A stretch of 39,709 bases of DNA from a virus, in IMG/VR virus record IMGVR_UViG_3300037196_000141, positions 1 to 39,709 of that record; one strand, given 5' to 3'. Numbering within the stretch: position 1 is the first letter of the stretch; each line of letters opens with the position of its first letter. The notes beneath the pieces are model-generated. The model made no database searches. It had not been told where the DNA came from and saw nothing but the letters and a program-made list of their open reading frames with translations. The translations under genes were made by a program, and so were the position numbers. Below, in pieces: positions 6,559 to 14,174 of the stretch.

Positions 6559-6762
6559 ATGTCTAAAGAAAAAATCGATAATTTGTTTTTAGTTGTTTGG
6601 TACGGCGAAAACTATTGTGGCCATCAATCCAAATACACTAATTGTCCAATTGAAGTAGCCAAAATGTTAGGCAATTCCCAATTGCTGGCCAGGGCCTTCC
6701 ATTTTCCAAGCTTACAGGAAATTCAGGATATTGATCATTTCATCAATTACAAGAGTGCTTAA
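6559..6762 (+). CDS. Small protein, unknown function
   Basis: 67 aa with no motif recognised. Contains 'VVWYGENYCGHQSKY' near the N-terminus. It is the last gene of the rightward accessory run. Its stop overlaps by four bases the stop of the oppositely oriented regulator gene, a tail-to-tail junction with no obvious terminator. Confidence 0.6.
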   Translation: MSKEKIDNLFLVVWYGENYCGHQSKYTNCPIEVAKMLGNSQLLARAFHFPSLQEIQDIDHFINYKSA

Positions 6763-6983
6763 TCTATTGATCCGACCCTGAAAATCTTGAGTATTTTTTC
6801 ATGAATCACTCCTTTTATGGGTCGTTTCCCCCTTTCTAATAGAGATATAATGGCAGGATCAACATCAAGTTTTTCTGCCAATACCGCTTGAGTCCAGCCT
6901 TCTATAAGCCTTAATTTCCTTAGCATTGTCCCAATTGTCATTTTTGAGCTGGCCCATCCATAGCGATTTTCAACTTTAGCCAT
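6759..6983 (-). CDS. XRE-family transcriptional regulator
   Basis: 74 aa helix-turn-helix protein. The core is 'MLRKLRLIEGWTQAVLAEKL' (residues 19-38) then 'DVDPAIISLLERGKRPIKG', the classic Cro/CI-type pattern (R-x-x-x-G-x-T-Q-x-x-L-A-x-x-L... I-S-x-x-E-x-G-x-R). No C-terminal oligomerisation or peptidase domain, so it is Cro-sized. It is the only leftward gene between 1 and 23784 and splits the rightward accessory and virion blocks. It probably controls the divergent region 6984-7052. A lysogeny role is unsupported because no integrase is present. Confidence 0.85.
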   Translation of the reverse strand: MAKVENRYGWASSKMTIGTMLRKLRLIEGWTQAVLAEKLDVDPAIISLLERGKRPIKGVIHEKILKIFRVGSID

Positions 6984-7030
6984 ATTTCCTTCCTATGATT
7001 TATTTTCTTATACCCCCGCGACAATATTTC

Positions 7031-7050
7031 CCGCATGTGTTTATATGCGG
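7031..7050. promoter_or_regulatory. Inverted repeat in the divergent XRE / 7053 region
   Basis: CCGCAT (7031-7036) and ATGCGG (7045-7050) are perfect inverted arms with an 8-base spacer, ending two bases before ATG 7053. It could be an operator for the divergent XRE protein or an RNA hairpin hiding the ribosome site of the next gene. A related CCCGC element occurs 15 bases earlier (from 7016). Confidence 0.45.
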
Positions 7051-7052
7051 TC

Positions 7053-7346
7053 ATGGCTAGATTTCCTTTTTTACCTCCTACTGATACTTCCACTGGCGGC
7101 GCTGGTGGCGGTGGAACGGGCGGATTCTCAGGTGGAAGCGGACGCGTAAGCGTTCCAATACCACCCCAATCACGCCCCTTTCCATGGCCGCTGCCTTACT
7201 CAGCGACACAAGGTGGAACTGGATCAATGCCAGGCGGAAAGACTATCACTACGCCTCTCTGCCCATGGAGACAAGCGCCCCATCCCTGGGCGCCATGGGA
7301 TGTATATCCGAGACAATGGCTTCCATGGGGACCTTTACGATCATGA
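7053..7346 (+). CDS. Gly/Pro-rich protein, possibly virion-associated
   Basis: 97 aa from ATG 7053 (an ATG at 7035 would add six residues; neither has a clear ribosome site). Residues 15-40 are nearly all Gly/Thr/Ser ('GGAGGGGTGGFSGGSGR'). The rest is rich in Pro and Trp ('FPWPLPYS', 'HPWAPWDVYPRQWLPWGP'). Low-complexity composition of this kind is seen in some minor virion proteins, but no family is recognised. It overlaps the next gene by an ATGA junction. Confidence 0.6.
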   Translation: MARFPFLPPTDTSTGGAGGGGTGGFSGGSGRVSVPIPPQSRPFPWPLPYSATQGGTGSMPGGKTITTPLCPWRQAPHPWAPWDVYPRQWLPWGPLRS

Positions 7347-7561
7347 TTAATCCTAGAAAATTAACTACAGCTGTAGAAGCCGCTTGCGTTTGCTCAATCT
7401 GCAAGTCAGAGAATGTAATCTTTAGACGATTGGTCATGAATAAAGTATTAGTCCGAAGGCAACTTGGCATTGACCTTGTTTATGCATATGAAGATCAAAC
7501 AATTTCCAGGGACTATTGCGCTGAATGCTACGACGAATATGGAGGCAATTTAAATGCCTAA
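7343..7561 (+). CDS. Small zinc-binding protein
   Basis: 72 aa from ATG 7343, which overlaps the upstream stop (ATGA). Longer starts in this frame fall inside the previous gene. Two Cys pairs, V-C-S-I-C (around residue 16) and Y-C-A-E-C (around residue 61), bracket a basic central region and should bind zinc. Function unknown. The next start lies within its last codons. Confidence 0.65.
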   Translation: MINPRKLTTAVEAACVCSICKSENVIFRRLVMNKVLVRRQLGIDLVYAYEDQTISRDYCAECYDEYGGNLNA

Positions 7562-7706
7562 AGGAACAGTTTCAACCCCCAGGCTACCCTCTGTAGTCCC
7601 TCGCTCTGCAATGAGCCCTATAGGCGTGCAAAGCCCATTCGTTCCAGCCCCTCGAATCCCATACCCGGATGGCCAAGTGCCACCTGTACAAAATACAACA
7701 CCATGA
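7554..7706 (+). CDS. 50-aa Pro-rich protein
   Basis: Short ORF from ATG 7554 to TGA 7706. About a quarter of the residues are Pro ('SPFVPAPRIPYPDGQVPP'). It overlaps the preceding stop region by eight bases, and its own stop overlaps the next start (ATGA at 7703-7706). The chain of overlaps makes it credible as a gene. No family recognised. Confidence 0.55.
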   Translation: MPKGTVSTPRLPSVVPRSAMSPIGVQSPFVPAPRIPYPDGQVPPVQNTTP

Positions 7707-7879
7707 AGATCTCAATGTTTCCATTATTTATTATCTTTCTAATTTTAAAACTATGCAATGTAATTGCTTGGTCTTGGGTTTGGGTCACTGCCCCTATCTG
7801 GATTCCCCTTGCATTAGTTTTTCTAGTAATGGCTTGTATTGGCGTAGTTGGGTTAGTTATACATCTATCAAAAGACTAG
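7703..7879 (+). CDS. 58-aa membrane protein, Fragile-X-F-like
   Basis: Short ORF from ATG 7703. Two hydrophobic helices (residues 6-27 and 33-53) are joined by 'AWSWVWVTAPIWIPLAL'. The order 'FLILKLCNVIAWSWVWVTAPIWIPLA' resembles small phage proteins labelled 'transmembrane Fragile-X-F protein' (L-K-L-x-G-V-I-x-W-S-W-x-W-V-x-x-P-L-W-I). Their function is unknown. It is the last gene before the portal. Confidence 0.7.
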   Translation: MKISMFPLFIIFLILKLCNVIAWSWVWVTAPIWIPLALVFLVMACIGVVGLVIHLSKD

Positions 7880-7884
7880 ACATA

Positions 7885-7911
7885 TTTAACTAGCTATGTG
7901 TTAGTTATAAT
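7885..7911 (+). promoter_or_regulatory. Candidate promoter upstream of portal
   Basis: A perfect -10 TATAAT (7906-7911) lies in the 72-base gap before the portal. The best -35 is weak (TTTAAC 7885-7890, spacer 15). The element TTAGTTATAA (7901-7910) recurs at 24258-24267 upstream of the fibre operon and, as TTAGTTATTT, at 10095, so it may be a shared phage promoter or activator site. Confidence 0.4.
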
Positions 7912-7951
7912 TTTAATCGACTAAAATGCGGTTATCTATATCAGGTAATCC

Positions 7952-10018
7952 ATGTCTAGTCCCATGTCAGATTACTCCCCTTCGCAAGATAGTACGGAGT
8001 TTCTCGAACATTATCGCAAGCAAGTAGTAAAAAGTGACCCACGACTTGAATTCCACCAAGACATTATTAAAGATTTCGGCGAGTCTTATGAACGAGCATA
8101 CCAGCTCTGGAACACATTTTATGCCGAAGCTTACAAAGATCTTTCTTACTACCTTGGTAATCAATGGTCACTTGAAGAACTCGCCTACCTCAACAACCAG
8201 CGCCGATCTAGTTTCACGTATAACAAAATTAGACGACTTATTAATTTGGTGCAAGGTTATCAGCGCAAAAATAGACTTTCCTCCATCGTTTCGCCTATCG
8301 AGGATGCTTCGGAAAATACCGCCTCTATTCTCTCGGACACCTTGCAATACATCATGCAATCCTCCGATGGCTACGAAGCAATCTCCGATGCCTTCAAAGG
8401 CGCCCTAACCACCGGAATCTCTTTTCTCTCTCCATATGTAGATTACAGAGATGATCCGGTATCGGGGGACATTAAATTTGCAAGAGATGACTGGAACGCG
8501 GTAATATTAGACCCATTTTTCACGAAAAGGGACCTTTCGGATTCATCATTCGTCGCTCGTCGTAAGTTCCTCACTAGAACAGATCTAATTTCACTTATTC
8601 CAGATAAAGAAGACTTAATCATGAGTCTTCCTTGGGGAAGTAGGGACGACAAATTTACTTATATGCCCTTTGCAAGACAGTGGGGAACGCAGAAGCTTCT
8701 GAACTACACCGAGTATTGGAGGCAGAAGTGGACTAATAAAGACGTATTAGTCGACATGATGACTGGAGAAACTCAAGTCTGGGACGGAGACAGGAAGCGC
8801 CTTCAGCTATTTCGTGAACTTTACCCGAACATCGAACTCATCCGTAAGCCTGTAAAGTCTGTAGAACTGGGCATCATTGCCGAAGGAGAACTACTTTACT
8901 ATGGCGAGAATCCCGGCGGCCTGGACGAGTACCCTTTCACTCCTTTCATGGCTATTTTCGAACCTTCCTATGACTTGTATACCTGGAAGATTCAATCACT
9001 GGTGCGGATTGTAAGAGATCCCCAAACCGAATTAAACAAACGCCGTTCGCAAATGGTCCAGTCAATCGATTCCCAGTTGCAAACTGGTTGGATTGCCAAG
9101 ACCAATGCGGTTAGCAACCCTACATCTTTGTATAAGTCTGGACATGGACAGGTGATCTTCTTGAAGCCAGATGCTCAGATGACTGACATTCAGCCAATCA
9201 CACCTCCACGCATCGATCCTTCAGTATTCCAGTTAGAAGGGGAGTTTGAGAAGGACATGATGGAAATCATGGGCATATCCCCAGAACAGCTCGGAATGGC
9301 TGAGAATGAAAAGGTAGAGACTGCAGGCGTTCTTGCTAAGATGCGCCAATCGGCTGGCATGGTCAATCTTCAAGATATCATGGACGGGTTGCGAGAATCG
9401 CAAAAGATCTTGTCTCGGAAGGTAGTAAAGCTCATTCAGCTTAACTATTCCCCTGAGAAGATTAAGCTCATCACAAAGAAAGAACCTACTCCTGAATTCT
9501 TCTCAAAAACGTTCGGGAAATATGACATCTCGGTTGAAGAAGGCGCGCTAACTGACACTCAGAAACAGAACAACTTCGTTGGCCGTGTTGCGCTCCGTCA
9601 AATGGGCGTCAATATCACCGATACAGAGATCATCGAATCCTCCAGCCTACACGACAAAGATAAGATATTCCAGCGTATGCAGCAAGAGCAGCAAGCAGCG
9701 CAACAAGCGCAACAGCAACAGATGCAGCTCCAAATGGAGAACCAAGCGTTACTGAATATGTCTGTAGACGCTAAGGCCGACTCCGACCATGCGCTTGCTC
9801 AAGAAAGAAGGGCTAAGATCAGCACAGATGTCGCTCTCAATGTTGAGAGATTATCTAGGGCTGAAGAGGAAGAAAGCGCTCGTATTCTTAACTTTGTGAA
9901 GGCGATTAAGGAACTGGAAGGCATGGATGCCGATACTTTGTTGAAGAAGGTACAGGTGCTTAAAGAATTACAAGGTAAAGAAGAAAGTACCCAGCAACCA
10001 TCCGTAGCTGCCAGGTAG
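7952..10018 (+). CDS. Portal protein (P22 gp1-like family)
   Basis: 688 aa ring protein at the capsid vertex through which DNA enters and leaves. The N-terminal part has the P22-type portal order: a helical 'YERAYQLWNTFYAEAYKDLSYYLGNQW', then 'FTYNKIRRLINLVQGYQRKNR' (residues 89-109), then beta-rich wing sequences. 'IMGISPEQLGMAENEKVETAG' (about 439-459) is a typical stem/crown segment. The C-terminus (about 570-650) is a Gln-rich coiled coil, like the barrel of long portals. Size fits the family. It is followed by small proteins, scaffold and capsid, as expected. Confidence 0.93.
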   Translation: MSSPMSDYSPSQDSTEFLEHYRKQVVKSDPRLEFHQDIIKDFGESYERAYQLWNTFYAEAYKDLSYYLGNQWSLEELAYLNNQRRSSFTYNKIRRLINLVQGYQRKNRLSSIVSPIEDASENTASILSDTLQYIMQSSDGYEAISDAFKGALTTGISFLSPYVDYRDDPVSGDIKFARDDWNAVILDPFFTKRDLSDSSFVARRKFLTRTDLISLIPDKEDLIMSLPWGSRDDKFTYMPFARQWGTQKLLNYTEYWRQKWTNKDVLVDMMTGETQVWDGDRKRLQLFRELYPNIELIRKPVKSVELGIIAEGELLYYGENPGGLDEYPFTPFMAIFEPSYDLYTWKIQSLVRIVRDPQTELNKRRSQMVQSIDSQLQTGWIAKTNAVSNPTSLYKSGHGQVIFLKPDAQMTDIQPITPPRIDPSVFQLEGEFEKDMMEIMGISPEQLGMAENEKVETAGVLAKMRQSAGMVNLQDIMDGLRESQKILSRKVVKLIQLNYSPEKIKLITKKEPTPEFFSKTFGKYDISVEEGALTDTQKQNNFVGRVALRQMGVNITDTEIIESSSLHDKDKIFQRMQQEQQAAQQAQQQQMQLQMENQALLNMSVDAKADSDHALAQERRAKISTDVALNVERLSRAEEEESARILNFVKAIKELEGMDADTLLKKVQVLKELQGKEESTQQPSVAAR

Positions 10019-10060
10019 GTTTTTATCGCTTATCTGATCTTTGAAAGAAAAACCAATGTA

Positions 10061-10088
10061 ATTATGAACAATTCATTTTAACTGTCAA
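10061..10088 (-). promoter_or_regulatory. Candidate leftward promoter antisense to portal end
   Basis: On the minus strand TTGACA (10083-10088) is followed after 16 bases by CATAAT (10061-10066), a near-consensus sigma-70 promoter pointing into the portal gene. It sits in the 139-base AT-rich gap 10019-10157, where chance matches are common. The rest of the gap holds only AT-rich sequence with a weak dyad (TTAGTT ... AACTAA, 10095-10136). Confidence 0.35.
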
Positions 10089-10157
10089 CATATATTAGTT
10101 ATTTTAAAATAAAGTTAAAATTCAAATTAAAACTAACATAAGTAATTAAGGCAAATT

Positions 10158-10346
10158 ATGGAAGGCGATCTCAACTACAAGCACATCACTCCACCGAATT
10201 CATACAGTAGGGAATTAGATAGCCAGGTTCTAGCTCAAGAGAAGCCATATGGCTATACAGATAGCCCACCTCCTGCTGACACAGGTGACTTCAACCAGGG
10301 CCGATTAGAAAGTAAGAAGCATTACTTCCCATACAAGAAAGTTTAA
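10158..10346 (+). CDS. Small protein of the head operon
   Basis: 62 aa, polar, rich in Tyr, Pro and Ser ('KPYGYTDSPPPADTGDF'). No motif recognised. Located between portal and scaffold and coupled to the next gene by a one-base TAATG overlap, so probably a minor virion or assembly protein by context only. Leader AAGG is present. Confidence 0.6.
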   Translation: MEGDLNYKHITPPNSYSRELDSQVLAQEKPYGYTDSPPPADTGDFNQGRLESKKHYFPYKKV

Positions 10347-10627
10347 TGAAAACGAAAGAAAGAATAGCAGCTAATAAAGAAGTAGCCAAAAGCAAAGTTG
10401 CAGAAATGCATAAGAAGCCAGGTGGCTCAAATGTTGGAAAATACAAAGACGTCAAGTCTTTTGCCGGCAAAGCCGGTGGCGCTCCTGCCGGATCGTATCC
10501 AATCAACACAGCTAAAAGGGCCAAAGCTGCCCTTTCATATGCTCACAATGCACCGAATCCATCGGGTATCAGGGAAGCTGTACATAAGAAGTACCCTAGT
10601 TTGGGTAAACCAGAAAAGAAGAAATAG
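10346..10627 (+). CDS. Head-operon protein with conserved phage C-terminal motif
   Basis: 93 aa, basic. The segment 'GSYPINTAKRAKAALSYAHNAPNPSGIREAVHKKYP' region (residues about 49-84) resembles a short motif found at the C-terminus of many phage structural proteins ([FY]-P-I-x-x-x-x-x-A-x-x-A-L-x-x-A ... I-x-x-x-V-x-x-K-x-P). The motif is usually in a larger protein, and here it stands alone with a Lys-rich N-terminal helix. Role unknown. Position suggests a head component. Confidence 0.7.
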   Translation: MKTKERIAANKEVAKSKVAEMHKKPGGSNVGKYKDVKSFAGKAGGAPAGSYPINTAKRAKAALSYAHNAPNPSGIREAVHKKYPSLGKPEKKK

Positions 10628-10635
10628 GAGATGCG

Positions 10636-10851
10636 ATGAAACAGACATATCGCAACGAAGTAGAAGAGCCAACCCTTCCTATGGAAGGACACATGGAACG
10701 TGGCATGGGATGCGACGAATTCAAAGGCGAAGCTATGGACATCGCTTTCGGCCAAGCAGGAGTGCAGGGCTGCAAGTCAGATAGGAAGAAAATCATGGGC
10801 CAAATGAAACATTATCATTGGGACGGCGAATCAGGCAATAGCGGCTACTAA
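10636..10851 (+). CDS. Small protein of the head operon
   Basis: 71 aa, acidic/His-containing, Met- and Gly-rich in the centre ('MEGHMERGMGCDEFKGEAMD'). Strong leader (AGGAG before ATG). No family recognised. It sits between portal and scaffold. Confidence 0.6.
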   Translation: MKQTYRNEVEEPTLPMEGHMERGMGCDEFKGEAMDIAFGQAGVQGCKSDRKKIMGQMKHYHWDGESGNSGY

Positions 10852-10866
10852 AAACGGAGCTATAAC

Positions 10867-11232
10867 TTGAGTCAAGAAATAGGAGAAAGCCGCGAGCAAT
10901 GGGGCCAAGATGTCTGGGCGAAAGCACAAGACTTTGCGACCAACATGAAAGCAGATGGGCGCCCATTTTATGTGGTTTTTGCAGCTAAAGAAGATAAGGG
11001 GCAACCCGGAGCCTTTAGACAGACATTCAAGGCTTACTATCAACGGCCTCCGTTGGTTCTAGGACTTTTAGTGTGGTATGCCGACCAGGCGCAAGGATTG
11101 TTCGAATTTGTACCCGAACTATCTTCGCCCCCAGACATACCGATTGATCCAACCCTTTTGAGCGATAAAGTGTCCGACACATCGTCAAGAGTAGCTGAAC
11201 AAGGTCAAAAATTAAAAATATTACTTTCTTAA
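10867..11232 (+). CDS. Head-operon protein, unknown function (TTG start)
   Basis: 121 aa. The start is TTG 10867, supported by GGAG eight bases upstream. The N-terminal 50 residues look globular ('GQDVWAKAQDFATNMKADGRPFYVVFAAKED'). A hydrophobic stretch 'PPLVLGLLVWYAD' lies at residues 60-72. The tail is Ser/Lys-rich. No family recognised. Immediately upstream of the scaffold, so a head role is likely by position only. Confidence 0.65.
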   Translation: MSQEIGESREQWGQDVWAKAQDFATNMKADGRPFYVVFAAKEDKGQPGAFRQTFKAYYQRPPLVLGLLVWYADQAQGLFEFVPELSSPPDIPIDPTLLSDKVSDTSSRVAEQGQKLKILLS

Positions 11233-11269
11233 ATGGGCGTATCGGGCCGCCGCCAGGCTTAGAGGAACA

Positions 11270-12034
11270 ATGTCGTTAGACATAGATATACAAAATTTCG
11301 CGGGCGAATTGAATGCACCAGCCGCCGTGGAGCAAACAGTAGATCAGAATTTTTATCAGCAAGAGACAAGCGATCTCCAATACGGTGATGTTTCACAAGT
11401 TGAGACGGTTCCAGCGGAACCTGTGCAACATAGGAACACACAAACAGAGAATTTCGCAGCACTCAGACAAGAAGTCGATCGAATAAAAGCACAATCCGAG
11501 CTAGAGAAGAAGGAGTACCAACTCCAACTGGACATGCTTCGGGCCAATGTAGCGCAGCAACAAGTTCAGAGCCAAGCCAAGAAACGTGAAATGTTCGATG
11601 GATTGGACAAAGACTACGTTCCCAATGTCGAAGAGATTCGCCGCGAATGGAGCGATAGAGAAACTGCATATCAGCAACGGCTTGAAGAACTAGAGTTCCA
11701 ATCTCTCCACCCAGATTATGCCGAGGTGATGACGAAGTACGCCATCCCTCTAGTTAGGCAAAAACCGAACCTTGCAGAAGGTCTAAGAGGGGCAACGAAC
11801 AAAGCTTCGTACGCTTACGAATTAGGCAAACTGGCTCAACAGATTGATGTGAATCAAGCTTCAGCGCCACCACAAAGGAACGAAAACGCAGTAAGAATGG
11901 TAGAGAACGCTCGCAAACCTATGCATGTATCACAGGTTTCAGGACAAAATACTCTATCTAAAGCTGATTATTTCGCAACTATGTCAGATGAAGAATTTCA
12001 TAAAATCGCTAGTCGGAATCTGGAAGGTATTTAA
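11270..12034 (+). CDS. Scaffolding protein (putative)
   Basis: 254 aa, acidic, almost wholly helical. Residues 62-145 form a long coiled coil ('LRQEVDRIKAQSELEKKEYQ'). A Gln-rich, disordered N-terminus and a short helical C-terminal motif ('LSKADYFATMSDEEFHKIA', about 229-247) are typical of phage scaffolds, whose C-terminus contacts the capsid protein. It lies directly upstream of the major capsid gene, the canonical position. Leader GAGGAA. The call rests on composition and position. Confidence 0.8.
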   Translation: MSLDIDIQNFAGELNAPAAVEQTVDQNFYQQETSDLQYGDVSQVETVPAEPVQHRNTQTENFAALRQEVDRIKAQSELEKKEYQLQLDMLRANVAQQQVQSQAKKREMFDGLDKDYVPNVEEIRREWSDRETAYQQRLEELEFQSLHPDYAEVMTKYAIPLVRQKPNLAEGLRGATNKASYAYELGKLAQQIDVNQASAPPQRNENAVRMVENARKPMHVSQVSGQNTLSKADYFATMSDEEFHKIASRNLEGI

Positions 12035-12048
12035 CTTTTGGATAGAAA

Positions 12049-12987
12049 GTGGCAATTACATCACTTACTCAACTACCGCCAGAAGTAAGAACCTATTTCG
12101 ATAGACTTTTACTTACATTGGCACGGCCGTATTTTATTTACGACCTTTTCGCCCAAAAACGCCAGATCCCACTTAATAGCGGTAACCAGATGGTTTTCCG
12201 TAGGTATGGCACTTTAACGGCAGCAACCGTCCCTCTCACAGATGGACAAACACCTCCTGGAGATCAACTAAATGTTACAGATTTCCAAGCGCAAATCCAG
12301 TGGTATGGATCATTCGTTACCATCACAGATCAGGTTCAATACGTAGTCCAAGACCGTGTTTTGAACGAAGCAACCAAAGTTTTGAGCTTACAATTAGGCT
12401 TAACTATCGACACGTTAATCCGTGACATGATGGTTTCTACAGCTAGTACTATTTTATGTACTAATGGGCTCAATGGTAATACTCCTACAGAGATTACTGA
12501 CGCAGATATTCAGAACGCGGTAATTGCATTAAGACAGGGTAATGCCAGATTAATGACTAACCCTCTGCCTGGTGAATTAAAATTCGGAACATCACCTGTA
12601 CGTAGTTCTTACTGGGGCTTTATGTCGGTCGACATGCAAGCAGATTTGGAAGCGGTTAGTTCTTTTATCTCAGTAGCTAATTATCCAAATCCACTTAATG
12701 CATTAGAAGCCGAATGGGGCGCCACACGAAACGTTCGTTGGTTATTAAATACTAACGGATTTAGTAATGGTGCTAGTCCAAACGTTTATTCATCGTTTAT
12801 TCTCGGTCAAGAGGCTTATGGTGTGGTTCGTTTAGGCGCGAAAGAAGCAGAATTTATCGTGAAACCTCTAGGGGCTTCTGGTACTGCGGACCCATTAAAC
12901 CAAAGAGGTACAGTAGGTTACAAATATCCTTTTGCAACAAGGATTTTGAACGACAACTGGATCACTCGCTTAACTTCAACTCTATAA
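12049..12987 (+). CDS. Major capsid protein, N4-gp56 family
   Basis: 312 aa, the size expected for this HK97-fold family. Family features: an N-terminal helix 'VRTYFDRLLLTLARPYFIYDLFAQKRQIP' region, 'GNQMVFRRYGTL' (residues 44-55), 'LTDGQTPPGDQLNVTDFQAQ', and 'WYGSFVTITDQV'. The C-terminal 'KYPFATRILNDNWITRL' is the expected end. The start is GTG 12049 with a GATAGAAAG leader, 14 bases after the scaffold stop. It forms the icosahedral shell and is the most likely client for the phage-encoded co-chaperonin. Confidence 0.92.
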   Translation: MAITSLTQLPPEVRTYFDRLLLTLARPYFIYDLFAQKRQIPLNSGNQMVFRRYGTLTAATVPLTDGQTPPGDQLNVTDFQAQIQWYGSFVTITDQVQYVVQDRVLNEATKVLSLQLGLTIDTLIRDMMVSTASTILCTNGLNGNTPTEITDADIQNAVIALRQGNARLMTNPLPGELKFGTSPVRSSYWGFMSVDMQADLEAVSSFISVANYPNPLNALEAEWGATRNVRWLLNTNGFSNGASPNVYSSFILGQEAYGVVRLGAKEAEFIVKPLGASGTADPLNQRGTVGYKYPFATRILNDNWITRLTSTL

Positions 12988-12999
12988 GGATAGATTACT

Positions 13000-13695
13000 A
13001 TGGCTATCGTAAAAGTCGGAACTATTACCGCTACAGGCTCAGCTTTTAATCTGAACTTAGGGTTTGTTCCAAGCTATTTCAAACTCTGGAACGATACTAT
13101 TATCGCTTCCGGCACAGGGGTAGGATATTCAGAATGGTTAAGCTCAATGCCTAACGCTTCTGCTTATATCACTACTTACACCGCTGGTGCTGCCGTTGTG
13201 ACTAAAATCACTTCAAACGGTTTCACACCTTACTTCCCTCCTTTGGGGACCGAATTCGTTCCTCTCACTGGGCTGCCCGCAGGCGCTACCAATACCAACT
13301 TGACCATCACAGGTATCAGCAAAGCAGCTAACGCTTCTATCACTGCTACCCACGCCTTCACTGCTGCTGATATCGGTGTAACAACCGTTACCATCCACGG
13401 GGTTTTAGGTATGAATCAGATCAACACTCTTTCAGGTGTTATCCAGTCGGTGACAAGTACCACAAGTTTCACTGTTAATATTAACTCTACCAACTTTAGT
13501 ACTTATACTTCAGGTGGTATTGCTAACGTTATAACAGGCGTTCCTCCTTCAACTACTACTGGCTTCCAGATTTACAATACTCCTTTGTACAACACAGGCT
13601 TTATTGGGATCACTGTCGGTTCAACTGTAGCAGGTTCAAGCACAAACGTACTTCGGTATGTAGCATTTTTGGACGCTTCCTTTACTAGCGACTAA
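13000..13695 (+). CDS. Virion protein with FCCH-like beta domain
   Basis: 231 aa, Thr/Ser/Gly-rich, beta-structured. Residues 1-60 form one domain. Residues about 102-175 ('ITGISKAANASITATHAFTA' to 'NINSTNFSTYTSGG') match the FCCH-type beta domain found in many phage structural proteins (I-T-x-I-[ST]-x-A ... V-T ... H-x-[FL]-x-x-x-D-x-[IV] ... G-M-x-Q-[IL]-N ... F-x-V-N-I-[ND]-[ST]-T ... Y-T-S-G-G). The same domain occurs in the next gene, pointing to duplication. Directly after the capsid gene, so it may decorate the capsid. Confidence 0.8.
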   Translation: MAIVKVGTITATGSAFNLNLGFVPSYFKLWNDTIIASGTGVGYSEWLSSMPNASAYITTYTAGAAVVTKITSNGFTPYFPPLGTEFVPLTGLPAGATNTNLTITGISKAANASITATHAFTAADIGVTTVTIHGVLGMNQINTLSGVIQSVTSTTSFTVNINSTNFSTYTSGGIANVITGVPPSTTTGFQIYNTPLYNTGFIGITVGSTVAGSSTNVLRYVAFLDASFTSD

Positions 13696-13731
13696 TCAAT
13701 AAGGGCCGGGGGTTTCCCAGCCGAATGGAAT

Positions 13732-13768
13732 GCCAGGGCATTGAAACTCCCTGGCGATTCCTTTTTTT
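13732..13768 (+). terminator. Rho-independent terminator after capsid genes
   Basis: Stem GCCAGGG (13732-13738) / CCCTGGC (13749-13755), 10-base loop, then ATTCC and seven T (13762-13768). It separates the abundant capsid/decoration genes from the less abundant downstream tail genes, which suits a partial attenuator. Confidence 0.8.
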
Positions 13769-13779
13769 AAGAGAAGAGA

Positions 13780-14163
13780 ATGGCATCAAACGCAGTACCA
13801 CCTTCAGTCACGCCTCCTTCGCCGTTCGAATGGCCAGAAACCGTTCGCACTATTACAAACATCACCAATGCTGCACAAGCCGAGGTTACTTCAGCTCTTC
13901 ACGGATTTACATCCGCAGATGTTGGGATTACTTCGATCATGTTCAAACAAGTCTTAGGAATGATCCAGATCAATGGTCAACCAGGCGTTGTACAAGCAAT
14001 CATTGATGATAACAACTTCACGGTCAATATCAATTCGACCAACTATTTTACTTATACATCCGGTGGTGTCTACATCATCGACACGGGTATTCCTCCCTCC
14101 CAGACTGTTGGGTTTCAGACGTTTAATACCCCATTCCAAAACATCGCAAGAAGCTACTACTAA
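13780..14163 (+). CDS. Virion protein, second FCCH-like beta domain
   Basis: 127 aa, essentially a single FCCH-like domain plus a Pro-rich start ('PPSVTPPSPFEWPETV'). Residues 27-119 align closely with residues 102-195 of the preceding protein: shared 'VLGM-x-QIN', 'FTVNINSTN', 'YTSGG', 'TGxPPS-x-T-x-GFQ-x-[FY]NTP'. The DNA is visibly similar too, so this is a recent tandem duplication. Leader AGAAGAGA. A minor decoration role is inferred. Confidence 0.75.
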   Translation: MASNAVPPSVTPPSPFEWPETVRTITNITNAAQAEVTSALHGFTSADVGITSIMFKQVLGMIQINGQPGVVQAIIDDNNFTVNINSTNYFTYTSGGVYIIDTGIPPSQTVGFQTFNTPFQNIARSYY

Positions 14164-14174
14164 AAAGGTGAACA

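Noticed and set aside
7669-7893. 74-codon rightward ORF overlapping the small membrane protein gene
   Set aside because: Wrong frame. The 58-aa frame at 7703-7879 has the two-helix pattern and the overlap junction.
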